The notes: a model not told the origin generated them from the letters alone. Shown: positions 43,385-55,284, counted from the stretch's first letter. The stretch: DNA of 64,000 bases from Isoetes taiwanensis (GCA_021234155.1 JAJEKV010000103.1:2542001-2606000), one strand, 5' to 3'. Numbers and translations are program-made.

Positions 43385-44409
43385 ATGAATGTAAACATAC
43401 TGTACATTTGCTGAATTCCATTTTTCTGCTCTTGTGGAGTTAACAACCTGCTAGCATAGTAATTCACATCATAATGCTTTTGCTGATTTTTCTGACATAG
43501 TGTGACAGCCAAAGCTTGCTCCCAAACTGTAAAGAATAAATGAAAAGACTCACTCATTCTTGGAGGAATCAGCAAAGTTCTCTCTTTCAATTGTCCAAGG
43601 CACCATTCAAATGCTTCTTGAGCGTCCTCCTTCCATCTAAAATTCTGCCCTTGCTTCATACAATCCACAAGTGGCTGGGTTACTTTAGCAAAATTGTGCA
43701 AATACCTCCTACTAAAACTGAGTTGGCCATATAAGCTTCTGACTTGGGATACATTTGTAGGTGGTTTCACCTTCTCCAAGGCTGTAATCTTACCATGATC
43801 CACTTGTAACCCCTTTTCTGAAACATAATTGCCCAATAATTTTCCTCCTCTAGTGAAGAAAATACATTTAGCAGGATTCAAACTTATGCCATACAATCGG
43901 CATCTTTCAAGAACTTTTCTGAGATGATCCAAGTGATCCCTTCTTGGATTCGAAAACACTGTCAAGTCGTCTATAAAGACTCTCAAACAGTCTAAAATGT
44001 CATGAAAAGCATATGTCATAGCTCGCTGAAATGTGGCTGGAGCATTTGTAAGGCCAAAAGGTAATACCTTATAAGCATAGATGCCAAAAGGTGTTCGAAA
44101 AGCCGTCATTGCTTGATGTGATGGATAGATTTGGATCTGATTATATCCTGAGTAATCATCCAAGAAAGAATAGGCCTGATTTCCTGCAACAATATCCAAC
44201 AAGGTGTCTATGAATGGTGTAGGAAAATGATCTCTTTTGGTAGCTTTGTTGAGATCCCTATAATCAATGCATACTCGGATTGAGTTATTTGGCTTTCTCA
44301 CTGGTACAATAGAACTGATCCAATCTGAATTTGGCACTGGTACAATAAATCCGGCCTCCAAAAGCTTCATGACTTCAACTTTTACTTGCTCCTCTATTGC
44401 TGGACTCAT
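43375..44409 (-). CDS. Ty3 reverse transcriptase with truncated RNase H
   Basis: A 344-codon minus-strand frame. RT palm motifs: IRVCIDYRDLNKATKRDHFP, YSFLDDYSGYNQI (catalytic Asp), LPFGLTNAPATFQRAM, and VFIDDLTVFS, the xxDD catalytic pair with Ile in place of the usual Tyr/Val. The thumb is GKLLGNYVSEKGLQVD. RNase H starts at FHLFFTVWEQALAVTL (the usual catalytic D of the TDAS region is not visible), reaches YYASRLLTPQEQ and then breaks into the integrase frame through a deletion. Upstream, sequence in frame (ARNYKELKGIPPEVV, about 44500) shows the polyprotein continued 5' before the 9.26 kb element cut it. Confidence 0.9.
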   Translation of the reverse strand: MSPAIEEQVKVEVMKLLEAGFIVPVPNSDWISSIVPVRKPNNSIRVCIDYRDLNKATKRDHFPTPFIDTLLDIVAGNQAYSFLDDYSGYNQIQIYPSHQAMTAFRTPFGIYAYKVLPFGLTNAPATFQRAMTYAFHDILDCLRVFIDDLTVFSNPRRDHLDHLRKVLERCRLYGISLNPAKCIFFTRGGKLLGNYVSEKGLQVDHGKITALEKVKPPTNVSQVRSLYGQLSFSRRYLHNFAKVTQPLVDCMKQGQNFRWKEDAQEAFEWCLGQLKERTLLIPPRMSESFHLFFTVWEQALAVTLCQKNQQKHYDVNYYASRLLTPQEQKNGIQQMYSMFTFIWM

Positions 44410-44773
44410 TCTCCTTTGAGCTTATTGGACTGGTTTTGATCCTTGTTTCAAATCAATGGTATGAACCACAACCTCTGGTGGAATGCCTTTCAATTCTTTG
44501 TAATTTCTTGCCAAAACATGGGTAAAAGCATGAAAGGGTGTCTATAAATGTAGCCCTTTTTGTACATATACATATGTACCGAATGCACATTTTTGGAATA
44601 ACTGTCATCATGACCAGCTAGTAACTGCCATGATTAATGGCTATCCACTACTCTGAACCCGCAATTATCGGATTTTGAAATTCTTTCCCAAATTCTTTCT
44701 TGGTTTGCCTCTCGTTCACTATCCCGCCCCCGCCTTCTCTGCTTGGATTAGATCACGAATTCTTCATCTAGCT

Positions 44774-45465
44774 ATGGCCCCAAAACGCCCCCGGATGAGT
44801 GCTTGCTCATCACCACAGCCCAAGCAAGATGCGGTGCTTCCCGGCGGTGGAATTTTACCTCAAGGAGTTTACGTTTGGGTTACGAGGTGATCCAAGCCAA
44901 AGACCTCCGTGAGAAACATGCAGAGGCCCACATACCCAACCTAGAGATGGTTATGAGCGAGAGGTATGGGGTGAAGCTCCAAAAAGCAGGACGAGGATTC
45001 AAGGAAGGGAGAATCCAGAACGCATGGAAAGATGATTTTTAAATATTATGAATTGGTTTATGGCAAGAAAGCGGGTTACAAACCATTATATTTCAACCTA
45101 TTTTGCGAGCATTTGCTCTTCACTTGAAGGGACGGCTTGTTGATTGGATGGGCGTGGCTAGGACCGCCAAAGATCTTGCCAAAACCCTCGATTCAGGCGT
45201 TCTGAGGACCCTACAACGGTAAATCCTCAACTATCAAAGCGGGGACATCGTATTGCGTGAGAATATTAGAGCCCTGGGTTATTCTAGATCAGATGTTGAC
45301 ACAATAAAGCGATTACTTAAGCATGGGTTGGAGGAGAAAACTAACCTATTGAATGAAGTAGAACCTTTGGAAGAAAAAAAGGAGGGATGCATTGAAGGTC
45401 ATCACCGGATTGAGGGTAGAAAGGATATGCTATCAGAAGATGCGGCCAGATCTGCCAGAAAATAG
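44774..45465 (+). pseudogene. First part of the element's second ORF
   Basis: Begins MAPKRPRMSACSSPQPK (a basic N-terminus). Frame-shifted pieces follow: EVIQAKDLREKHAEAHIPN, then YELVYGKKAGYKPLYF, then RENIRALGYSRSDVDTIKRL and a Glu/Lys-rich helical stretch ending at 45465. No family recognised. It probably corresponds in position to the minus-strand accessory region of the 17.5-24.2 kb element. Confidence 0.4.
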
Positions 45466-46049
45466 ATGAGACAAAACAGAATTTGACAAATTGTCCCGGG
45501 ATCCTGCTTTGGAAATCTTTGTTATGTTCGGAGTGTTGAAGTACAAGTTGGAAGACTTGGTTATGAGTAGACATGATAAAGAACAACACTCTTCTAAGCT
45601 AGAAATTGGTTTGCGAGGAAGCAACTAAAAGACATTGAAAGGCATGAAATCTCAATTGAACAAGCAAAAGGAAAAACTTAATTGCATTGAATTGGTTCGG
45701 GAAAGGCATTCACTGATTTTGGATTTCATGGGGAGAGCGGGACCTATTGTTCTGCACCCGAGGCCCTACCCCTCAGAGGAGCTACTTCTATAGAGCAGTT
45801 CATCACATTCGGTTCATGTACTGTTGTGGCCAAGGCTTTTGGCAAAACTGGTTTGTTGCTACTAGCTCCATGCGAGAGATGCTTATTGCCTCTTCGCTTG
45901 TGTTATCTGGTCCATGAAAGAGGCAATTGCATAAAAGGTTGCATCACGGGATGAGGGCATTGAATTCAGCTTGGTTTCCCCTATTTGTGAAAGGTATGCA
46001 TTGCTCTCAACTAATTTAAACTTATATTTCTCTTCATTCATATTTGTTA

Positions 46050-46530
46050 TTGTAATCTGCATAGTTCTACATGTATGGCTTTGGGTGCATTGCTATTCCT
46101 TGTACATGTATAACTTTTTTAGTGTACATCTGAAAAAGCAGAGGTACATAGGCATATATTTGCTTGTTTATTGATGCTTTTATTTTTTGAGCTTGGACTG
46201 GTTAGTTGTATCAGTTGTACATGTCTTTAATGGAGTCTACATCTGCAAATAGATGTACATGCATTTATCTTTAGAGTGCATCGTAGATGGATTCATAAGT
46301 ATGTGCATTTTTTACATATATGTGCTTTTTTTTTGGCATAGATCTACATTCCCTAACTGGATACCTGGGTACATCTGGGTACATCAGTGTACATCTGGGT
46401 ACATTGATGTACCTTTATGTACATTGAGGAACATGTACATGTACATTTGGCTATAGTTAAATGTAGTTACTTACATTTGGTACATTCTATGTACATGAAA
46501 TGTACATGCTTGGCGAGGATGTACCATATA
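46050..46530. repeat. Cluster of GTACAT motifs (first cluster)
   Basis: Many copies of ATGTACAT/GTACATCT-type words in both orientations within ~480 bp, for example GGGTACATCAGTGTACATCT at 46378. Similar clusters lie at 50249-50330, 52330-52690 and 53720-53790, and near the left end at 44560-44580. All are inside the 9.26 kb element. Confidence 0.7.
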
Positions 46531-46589
46531 TTTCTCATTAGTTACATTTTTCATGTTCTTTTATGTCTATTGAAATTTAGATCATTTGT

Positions 46590-47350
46590 TTGTTTGCAGA
46601 TGAGGCTGTTCCTATCCCAGAAGCAGCTTTAATGGCTGATGTTCTTGAGCCATCTGCATCGACTCTCTTTACAGATTTTACTGAGCATAATAAGCAGACC
46701 GAATCTGTAGACCCTCTACCTTCCAGCTCCAGATCACCAATGACATTTTCAGTGCCAGTAATAGAACACCGCAGCTTGATTGCTGCTTTTCGAACATGGC
46801 AAAGTGAAGTTGAGGAAATTGAGAGGATGGCACTTGAGAAAGCTAAAGCAGTGCGGTGCGAGAGCCTTCAATGGCGCCGAATGAGAAAATCTTTCATCAC
46901 CAAGTGCTAAATTAGTAATTGGAGAAGCTAAGAAAGATTCAGCTTCTGTCTCAGCATCATCTGCAGGTCCCAGTTCTGGACCTGTTACAGAAGAAGCTAC
47001 AAAGGACACAGATCCAGATTTTAACCCAGGAGATACCAGGGAAGAGGAAGCTGAGTTGGTAGTTGAGTCCACTCCAAAGAGGAGGCAAAAGAATGCTGGT
47101 GATGGCACTCCAAAAGGAAAAAAACAGGCAAAATCTCCAGCAACAAAAAAATGTCCTCCGAAAAGAAAATCTCCAGGCAAAAAAGTGCCACCACCACCTA
47201 GAAAGAGGTATGTCCAAGATGAACTAATTTTGTTAAACATCTCAGATTTATGGTAATTAACCACATTTTTTTTGTACATAGGACACGATCACAGGCCGTG
47301 AAGGAAGCTGATCCTGATCCTTCTGAGTCGGAACCGGAAGAGGAAGAGGA
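46590..47350 (+). pseudogene. Second ORF, acidic then Lys/Pro-rich linker exons
   Basis: An exon-like stretch (46590 to about 47210) encodes EVEEIERMALEKAKAV, an acidic segment (DTDPDFNPGDTREEEAELVV) and a basic one (KRRQKNAGDGTPKGKKQAK, KKVPPPPRKR). It ends in a GTATGT donor at 47211; an acceptor ACATAG at 47280 leads into QAVKEADPDPSESEPEEEED. One frame change occurs at about 46905. Such charged linkers often connect DNA-binding and catalytic parts. Function unknown. Confidence 0.45.
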
Positions 47351-47499
47351 TCTACAAGCAAATATTGATGTGATAACAAATAAGGTGCAGTGATCCTCGG
47401 AAGATCTTTGAAACAGTGATGAATTTACAAGGTGAGTAATATACAATTGATTACAATAGATATATTCTTTTGCTAATCTTTGTTGTTTCCTTTGCAGTT

Positions 47500-50063
47500 T
47501 AGTGAACCGACCAAAAGGTTGGTTCCATTCACTCCTTATAGGATTTGTCCTCCTAAGCCCTGCACCCTCTATCTTTCAAAATGATGTTGACGAAGTTCTG
47601 TTTGGAAGCTGGACTTGACCTCTAAGATGGTAGATGTCTATGGGAGGTAGGCTAGCATTTCAACATATTTATGTTATTTCATTCCCTAAGTCACTCATCT
47701 TATGTATTAATATATAATTTGGATTTGTGTGGTGTACCTTTGTAGCGATCTTCCATCCGATTGGAAACACAAGTTTTTACTGGTTCGAGGACACCTTCTA
47801 GAATTTTGTGAATTCCCTCAAGAACAAAGGATGCACGAACACTAACATAAAGGAAGGGCTGGATGGCATTTTGATTGCAAGATGCCAATACATATTTTGT
47901 TCAATTTCTGCAAGGCCCAAATGTGGCATTGGCAATACTTGTGCTTGCTGGTCCAATGAAAAGCTCTTTTCCATCTATAGCTAGCCCAAGTATACAGATC
48001 CTCTCTGTCAAAGGCTATGTACCCGATGCTAAAGTGGTCGAGGAAGTAAGTATGAGTTTCGTTTTGTTTTATGATTTGATTATTCTCATATTGCAATTTC
48101 TTATGCTTGATTTATTCTCACATTGCAATTTTGCGGGTTTCATAAGCTTGTGATCAATAACATGATGCTCGGATCCAACAGCTTAAACCATGGTAGGAAG
48201 AACTTTGATGCTCCCGTGTTTCGTCCTAAAATGCCGTAAAACTAGTACCAAAGCAACCCTTGCATGTACATTGTGGCTTACATGCACAAATTCATAGATG
48301 CCGTGGTTGATGCCCAAGCTCCATTTTTGTAAGTAGAACATGTTATTTTCCTATTAGTTATTTGTTGGTATAGTCCTCTAATACTTGTGCACCATGCGAG
48401 ATGACACCGGTTGGTTCATCGATGCCTATGCCAAGTCACGGAGAGATCATCTAATGGAGGCATTAATTGTAGAAGGCGAGATGAATATACAAGCAGGTTG
48501 TTCCTACGGGGTAGATAGTCCCTTTGACTTGTTTGTAAATTACGTTTTGTATGAGCCATGCTCCGAAGCTTCTTTGTACTCAATAAGTAATGAAAAAATT
48601 AATTTATTTGTCTCACTTACACCTGCAAATAACAATCGTAATTATCAATGTGTTTTCTCAATTGTGTGTCCGAAATGTAATTATAAATTGTGAATCTCAA
48701 GTGTTTTCTTCTTGTCGACAGGTGAATCATCTAATTGGGGAGAAAGCTCGTTATCTTTGACTTAAATTACGTGTTGGGCAAGAGTGTGCACAAGAATGAA
48801 AATATTAACTCAAGATACCAAACAGATCCAGAAAAGATGAGCTTCAATTTAATATAGGAAACGAGTTTTTTTATTGCGGGCCGTGGTTAGCATCATCAAT
48901 TAGCATTTGTAAGAGAAGGGTTTGATGTTGCCATCCGGTCTTCACTCACTTCTAAAAATCTTCAACCAATTGTGGAACATATTTGTGATGCTTTTTTTCC
49001 ATAAAAGTGAAGTTTGTTTACTGGCCGGGAGCGGTGTTGGACTGCGCCACACAAACACCCTCTTGAACCTCAAAGGGGTTGTTTGTGAAACCATTAAGCG
49101 TGGTATGGAAAGAGTACCCAGAGTACTATGGACATACAGTCGACGATCGACAATTTAAAGATACAAATCCACTTTGAATCTGTAGGAAGCTACATATGTC
49201 CTTTCTCTTGGACATCGATATTAGCTAGTAATGATTGCTTGTCATGGAGCTCATTCCATGGCTTAATGGATTCAAAATGGCGAAGATGGTATAGTTTATG
49301 TGAAAGAGCATCCAATGACTAATGCGGCCAGATGGCATATCGAGGCGTGTGGAACAGATTTTTGCGGCAAACTATGGCAACAACTTGGGTGCTCTATTTT
49401 GCCTAAATTTAGTCAATATCTGAGCAAGGAATGGAGAAACTGCCATCATGTTATTGGCCTCTCGACTGGCCCATTGTTGGTACAGACTTTGGTGATGTAC
49501 AAATTCAAATGTTATGAATATATGTATCAAAGTTTTTGTTCATTGCACTTGAGTACTCTATTCTATCAGTCTTTCTTATTGGTACAATTATGAGTGTGTA
49601 TACATAATTAAGTGATCTTCATTTGCTTTGTAGATGAATGGACTGAAACACAAAAGACTATTAAGAAACTAAAAGATAGAGTTCTCACTGCACCCGTGAG
49701 GTAATACAAACCAACACAATTTTGCAAGTACATAGGGTTGGGGACCGATTATCGCCTCTATAATCTGTGTTCTCGAACTTTGGGAAAAGGTTGAGCAAAT
49801 TGAAAATTATGAGGAACGAGCAACCATGAAAGGTATATTGGCAGCAAATCACTTGTTGCACAACCCTTGGGGAAGGCACGGTCACCGAAGATGCGGGCTA
49901 TGTAGGATGGAAAGGTTTGCCGGTGGCACGTGCTATAGAAACCGCATGGACTATTGCTTTAGAGGATATCTTCAAAACCTCTCGGCGGGCTGGAAGACAT
50001 GATGCAATAGTCATAAGATATCAGGCTCCCTCCGACATTTTGAAGCTTGGTCATGAATTATGA
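47500..50063 (+). pseudogene. Second ORF, C-terminal half (unknown)
   Basis: Disconnected plus-strand pieces with intron-like gaps: RLVPFTPYRICPPKPCTLYL (47514), SDWKHKFLLVRGHLLEF (47760), QILSVKGYVPDAKVVEE (47995), WFIDAYAKSRRDHLMEA (48411), KGVVCETIKRGMERV (49070), and a tail ARAIETAWTIALEDIF to a TGA at 50061-50063. I do not recognise a domain. The C-terminus converges on the transposase 3' end, separated by a hairpin at 50274-50313. Confidence 0.35.
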
Positions 50064-50273
50064 GCCATGCTCATTTTTGGGTGTGTTATATTTATGTCCA
50101 CAATATAAATATATCAACCATTTGTACATGAAAACCTGTCCATTTCTTATCTTTGCCATGACTAAAACCATTTTAGTGTTTATGCAATTCAACTTTCTTG
50201 TGTTCAATTCTAATCAACTTACACTTAACAAATTTTTATAAGATTTACGGAATGTACAACGGATGTACATAAG

Positions 50274-50313
50274 ATGTACATAAGATGTACATCGTTGTAC
50301 ATCTTATGTACAT
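50274..50313. terminator. Perfect 18-bp hairpin between convergent genes
   Basis: ATGTACATAAGATGTACA (50274-50291), loop TCGT, then its exact reverse complement (50296-50313). It lies between the TGA of the plus-strand ORF (50063) and the 3' end of the minus-strand transposase (about 50400). It could be a bidirectional 3' processing or transposase-binding structure; both are inference. Confidence 0.55.
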
Positions 50314-50399
50314 TGATGTACATAATGCATACGAAGTAGTCCAGTTCTTGAGTTCTTATAACAAAGTATTACAATATTTCGGGAAAGTACTCTGAATCG

Positions 50400-53300
50400 A
50401 CTTAGTCCATGTCATCTACAATTCTTTGGAAGTTGTGATAACAATGTCTCATGGACTTCATCCGGCAAGTGAAATGTCAGGCTTGCCCCTTCACCTTGTG
50501 TTTTACTTTCTTGAATGGGATTGAACCCCAATCACAGATTCTCAGGCGGTACCAAAACATTCTTAGTAGGAAGCGGTTTATACTTATTGTGGCAGTACTG
50601 GGATTAGTTCATAATATTGTCCTTCAATGACACTAGTGCCAGCAGAGTATTCATTTCCATAGTCATCAATTGAATCTTCTTCCAATGCATGCTTTTCCCT
50701 GGTGCACATGAGAACATAGTATGAAACACCTTCCACATTTATGCGGTGTTTGCAAAAAGACACAAATACATCTCAAACAGCCTTCTGATTGTCATCTAAA
50801 CCAGCCTCGCCCTCCGAGATACAAAACTTCCACATCATTTTCAGCTTCAACACGAGAGGCAATATGATCGTGGGCTCCAAACTTTTAGAGACCATTCTCC
50901 ACAATGTTTAATGTTCTCACAATTCAACCAATTGAAGTTAATGCAAGCATCACAAAAGCACGAGAGTGGTCTGCGATAGCAACTTTGTTGGATCTGGCTG
51001 GGTTTATAGTTGACATGTAATGTATCCGGAGTGAAAGTGTAAAGTCTTGCAATTGAATGCTTGCTGCCTGTTCACATCTGTTTTCCAACCTCCCAAAACA
51101 CCCTTTCACAATCCGATTCCTTGGCCCTTAAAACTCGCACAAGCTGTTTCACGACTCGCCACCGGCATGCCATTTGTTTTTTCTGCTTCGCCGCTCTCAA
51201 GCCACAACTTTGCTATACCAGCCTCACCATCATGTGTGCCTTTCCCATGGCCAGATCCAAAGAAATTCCATATCACTTTCGAATTTTATTTTCAACATGG
51301 TATCTACAAATTCCATACCATGCATCGCAGATTTGAATTGAGATGCACAACCATCCGACCACACATAATGAAGGTTTATGTGTCCACCTCCATTATTCTT
51401 AAGCCACCCCAAATGTAATTTAAAACCATGTTGCACAAAATGAGTGTCATGCTTCACGTCATCTGAAACATAGAAATGCTTTGCTTTTTTTAAGCTTACC
51501 TTCTATTTTCATCATTGAAATATGGACCAAAATACTAATTTGATCGGGATTCCAATGCTCGGATTGCACTTCGTCCCTCGGTTTCAATGTGTAGTTCTCA
51601 GAAAGTCAACAAATGCACAACACACTATTATCGGGGAGTTTCTCAACACATCTTTTAAACTGTTTGCTCTGCCAGTGTCTTTGTAAAGTTATGATTGTAA
51701 ACTTAGCAAGCTGATTTTTCATGTTCTTTAACAAAGCAGATGCTTTGTCATTCGATCAACTAATCTAAGCCTTACGGATGTACCTTTTTGGATGGCTCAT
51801 TGACATATGCATATACTTGCGGTCCACATTCTGAATTCCATCTTCCTCGTTTGGACGGATGTCTAATTTCTTCACTCCACATTCATCACATTTAAGCCTT
51901 TGATGCATTTTAGTTTATGCCATTCATCCGTCACATATTTCTCGCAAACCGTTGACCTCCACAAGATACTAACATTATCAAAAGTTTTCTTGTTTGCTTG
52001 ACATACTCCATTGTTTCTTTGGGATGCACAGACACTACGTAGCCGCAAGTGCAATTAACATGTAGGGATCTCCTCATATCATTGAAGGCCTTCTTGTACA
52101 GATCTGCTTGCTCATGTTTGACACAACAACATGTGTTTCTCTCCTTCAATTTCCTTATGCAATCAGGGTTTTGATACTGAATCCGTCAAGGCTTAATTTT
52201 GGTATCGGGATTCGATATACAAACCGTTGATAAAGCTCGGTCGCAATAACAAAAGCATTAAAGACCATGTTAGCAAAATGATGTCGGCAACCGGATGCCA
52301 AAAGAGTATTGAACTATACTATTGTACAATTAATGTATGTTCTATGTACATAAAATGTCCATCCAACAGTTCCAGCGATGACATTATCAGACATCTAATG
52401 TACATCTAATGTACAAAGAAGACATCTAATGTACAACCAAGCAGTTCCATGAACATCCAATGTACATCCAATGTACATCCAATGTACATCTAATTAATGT
52501 TCCAATATTAGTACATCACATTAATGTTACAATATTAGTACAACTAATGTACATATGTCCGATTTGTTTGGCTTCATTACCGAAAAGTACACTAAAATGT
52601 AGAATGATGTAATTTTGATATTCAAGTACATGTAAATGCGGCTGCATGGACATGTAATTAATGGATGTACATCTAAAAGTACCTAATAGCACATCATCGC
52701 AAGATTTACGCTACTATGTAAACAATGTAAAATGCAATACATTTCATGAGAACCATGTGTATTCATTAACGAGGTCACTTTCTAACGAGAACTAGAATGT
52801 CTGAGAATAAAGTCATGAAAGAATTTTGGAAGAAAACATAAACTCCAAGACTGAATTGATTCAATTACAAGAGCAAAACTCGTGAGATATCAAGGTATTG
52901 TATTGCTTGTGTTCTCCTCTTCATGACATCTCTAACCTTTGGTGAAACTTTGGTATTGTCAAGCCAAAATTCACGAACGACATTTGATTGAATCATCGAT
53001 TCTATTTGATCTTGGCATCCTTCCCGCCAAAGCCCATACATTTGCTCCACTTAATGACATTATCTTCCTTCTTGCCTTTGACTTTGGATAAATTTCTTGG
53101 CTGTATCTTTAGCAATTTTGAAGAAACATTCTTGTTTATATCTCCTTTTTTCCAACAATCATTGATGATAGAATGAATGTTTTGCGGCCAATTTATCTTT
53201 GCTATTAGCGGACTTTACTTCTTGAAGTCCATCTTTCAAGTTTCTGATCATTGATTTCATAACAATAACGGAAGGATTTCCAATTCTGAGGTTAAAACGG

Positions 53301-53530
53301 AAAAAGCTGTCATCTTGCAACAAACGATCACAAAAACTAATCTTTGATCCGACGGCGTTTGCCAAGAATCGAGGATGCAATCCACCGAACTGTCAACACG
53401 CTTCTTTATTTGTTTTGTGGCATAACACCGCCAATGTCGGCATATTTGCGCTTTAGAACCATCACTTCCATTGGAATTCTCACCCTCCATGAACAGATTG
53501 AAATTGATTTGTATTTCTTGTAGATTCAAT
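50400..53530 (-). pseudogene. Decayed DDE-type transposase, DFxENY / WSDG-SQFK / HGKG family (copy 2)
   Basis: Minus-strand blocks in order. An N-terminal region (53529 down) has SKAQICRHWRCYATKQIKKR and a helical segment, then FWLDNTKVSPKVRDVMKRR (52955), matching FWKQNSRVSPCKKDVV of copy 1. The Cys block is NTCCCVKHEQADLYKKAF (52137). In the core, ENYTLKPRDEVQSEHW (51585, the preceding DF being split by an indel) is followed by KHDTHFVQHGFKLHLGWL (51454), YVWSDGCASQFKSAM (51370) and a frameshifted FFGSGHGKGTHDGEAG near 51250. The HGKG-DG Asp, WSDG Asp and DF Asp are candidate catalytic residues (inference). It is inactive as it stands. Confidence 0.72.
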
Positions 53531-53924
53531 TGGCATGTGTTTGCTTCTGGAATTCCTTCGGTGTTCGTCCTGTGAAAGGGGGGAATTTCGGAAAGGGAGG
53601 GACGGATCCATTCAATTTGGTTCGGTGGTTCGGTGGTTAACCAAGAATTTCGGGGGGAATGTCAGGGATGATCTTGCAATCATTGCATATCTGACACAAA
53701 ACGACAAACCATAGTATCTTGATGTACATCTAAAATGTACCCCAAAAAAGCACAAATTCGTCCTTCAATTCAGTACGATGTACGTACACCCTTTCATGCT
53801 TTTATCCCTGAATTCTCTTAATAAAGATATCAAATCGCGTTCCTCCTCTTGAGTAAGATCTCCTCCAATAGTAACCAATTCTTCTTGATTTCCTTGAGAA
53901 ATATTGATGTTCTTGACTGAATGT

Positions 53925-54110
53925 GGTGACTGTAATGAAGGTGGTGAGTGTGGTGACGAATGTGGTGAATGTGGTGATTGTGTAATATGGTGACAGTGAT
54001 GAATGTGGTGCGTGTGATGACTGTGGTGACTGTAATGGATGTGGTGGATGTGATGATTGTGATGAATTTGGTGCATGTGGTGACTGTAATGACTGTGGTG
54101 AATATGGACG
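53925..54110. repeat. GTGGTGANTG-type microsatellite inside the Ty3 polyprotein
   Basis: Imperfect repeats of a 9-12 bp word (GTGGTGA-TGT) expand in the gag-pol interior between protease and RT, giving His/Pro/Ser-rich translation on the minus strand. The LTRs carry similar GTGGTGAGT words (for example 41420-41475), an unexplained resemblance. Confidence 0.7.
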
Positions 54111-54477
54111 GATCTGATTTACCTCATCCTCCAGAATGTTGGCATGGCACCAAGCTGCTTGTCCTTGTGTAGCAGGCTGATTTCTGTTTACCCCATCCAT
54201 GCTTGATGTCAAAATCAGCATCTCTACTTGATCTTGATCAATTTCTTGCTGAAATAAACTCTCCCCAATGGGTCTTTGAATGGACTCTTCCTGCATGTTC
54301 ACAAGAGTCTCTTGTAACTCAGCTTCACCAATACTTTCCAGTCTTTGGAGATACTTATCTGCAACTTGCTGCTGTAAAATGACATATTTCTGAAATTTGG
54401 GTACCTTTTAACCACTTGTACAAAGTCTTATCTTCCCTGTCACCCACTTCCAAGACATGAAAACAACTAAGACCTTG

Positions 54478-55284
54478 CTACCCTGACACCATAGCATTCT
54501 CTTTGCTGATTTCTAACTGCAGGCTGCTCAAAGAAGGATTGCAAAGAAAGGTACCTTTTGCTGATTTCAGAGGATGATCTATAGTAACCTTGTGTTCCCC
54601 TTGAAAGATATTCATTTCACGCTTCCTCCATGAAGTCTCAGCTTGTACGGCATCTAACCATGTACGACTCAGCAACAAAGTATAAGTTTCCGCATGCACA
54701 CTCTCTGGAAATTTCAAAACCATGAAATCCAAGATTGCTTCCACCTCATAAACCTTGCATAAAACATTTCTTATGACTCCCATAGGCTGCACCTTCATTT
54801 GATTGAATGCTTTGAGCATCATAGTTGTCGGTTCCATCATTTTCAATCCAACTTGAAGCATTATGTGGTAAGGCATTACATTCACTCCACTGCCGGTATC
54901 CATGTTGGCCTCTTTGATTAGATACCCATTAATACTCACATCACAAAGAAATGGCCCTGGATCCTTGGATTGCCGGGCTGGTGGCTCCATTCTACTCTTA
55001 TTGGTATCATTTGAGATGATTTGTTGGACTGAAATTTCTGATTTTGTTCTTCCCCCTAACTCTTGCAACAAATTTGGAGAATAATGCATCAATTGCTCAA
55101 GAGTAAGTGTAACTTTAGTGGCCAAAACTTGGCTGATCACATCATCTTCATTTTGAATTTCCTCCTCCACCATAGGAGGCATCACTATGGGCTGATTTTC
55201 TTCTATAGACTGAAACTGTTCTGTGGGCAACACATTGAATTGCACCTTCTTAGGTGCTGACACCTTCAAAGCTTGTTCCTTCAA
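54478..55284 (-). CDS. Ty3 aspartic protease segment
   Basis: A 268-codon minus-strand frame. The retropepsin active site is ANMDTGSGVNVMPYHI (residues ~130-145), with the flap/core continuing through GVIRNVLCKVYEVEAILDFM. The N-terminal third is a linker rich in Gln/Glu (about residues 25-60). The stop at 54478 lies before the His-rich microsatellite and the DNA element. Catalytic DTGS is intact. It is part of a polyprotein with gag upstream but in a different frame. Confidence 0.85.
   Translation of the reverse strand: MKEQALKVSAPKKVQFNVLPTEQFQSIEENQPIVMPPMVEEEIQNEDDVISQVLATKVTLTLEQLMHYSPNLLQELGGRTKSEISVQQIISNDTNKSRMEPPARQSKDPGPFLCDVSINGYLIKEANMDTGSGVNVMPYHIMLQVGLKMMEPTTMMLKAFNQMKVQPMGVIRNVLCKVYEVEAILDFMVLKFPESVHAETYTLLLSRTWLDAVQAETSWRKREMNIFQGEHKVTIDHPLKSAKGTFLCNPSLSSLQLEISKENAMVSG

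Larger units (their letters stand above)
44533..53794. mobile_element. 9.26 kb DNA element with short TIRs, DFxENY/WSDG transposase and a convergent second ORF
   Basis: The element splits the Ty3 polyprotein. Ty3 sequence ends at LLREFRDK (about 53810, minus) and resumes at ARNYKEL (about 44500). The ends are AAAGGGTGT (44533) and ACACCCTTT (53794), preceded and followed by CATG, giving a 4-bp (palindromic) target duplication; with it the match is 14 bp, GCATGAAAGGGTGT. Inside are minus-strand transposase remnants (50400-53530), plus-strand ORF fragments (44774-50063) and clusters of GTACAT. Both genes are frameshifted. The layout parallels the remnants at 17.5-24.2 kb. The superfamily is unassigned. 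Confidence 0.7.

Noticed and set aside
46749-47279. 176-codon minus-strand frame rich in Phe/Gly
   Set aside because: Antisense of the Lys/Pro-rich linker exon; composition is that of a shadow frame.
44533-53794. Interpreting the 9.26 kb element as a MULE, CACTA or hAT element
   Set aside because: No 8-bp or 9-bp target duplication, no CACTA ends, and transposase motifs (DFxENY, WSDG, HGKG) do not fit these classes.
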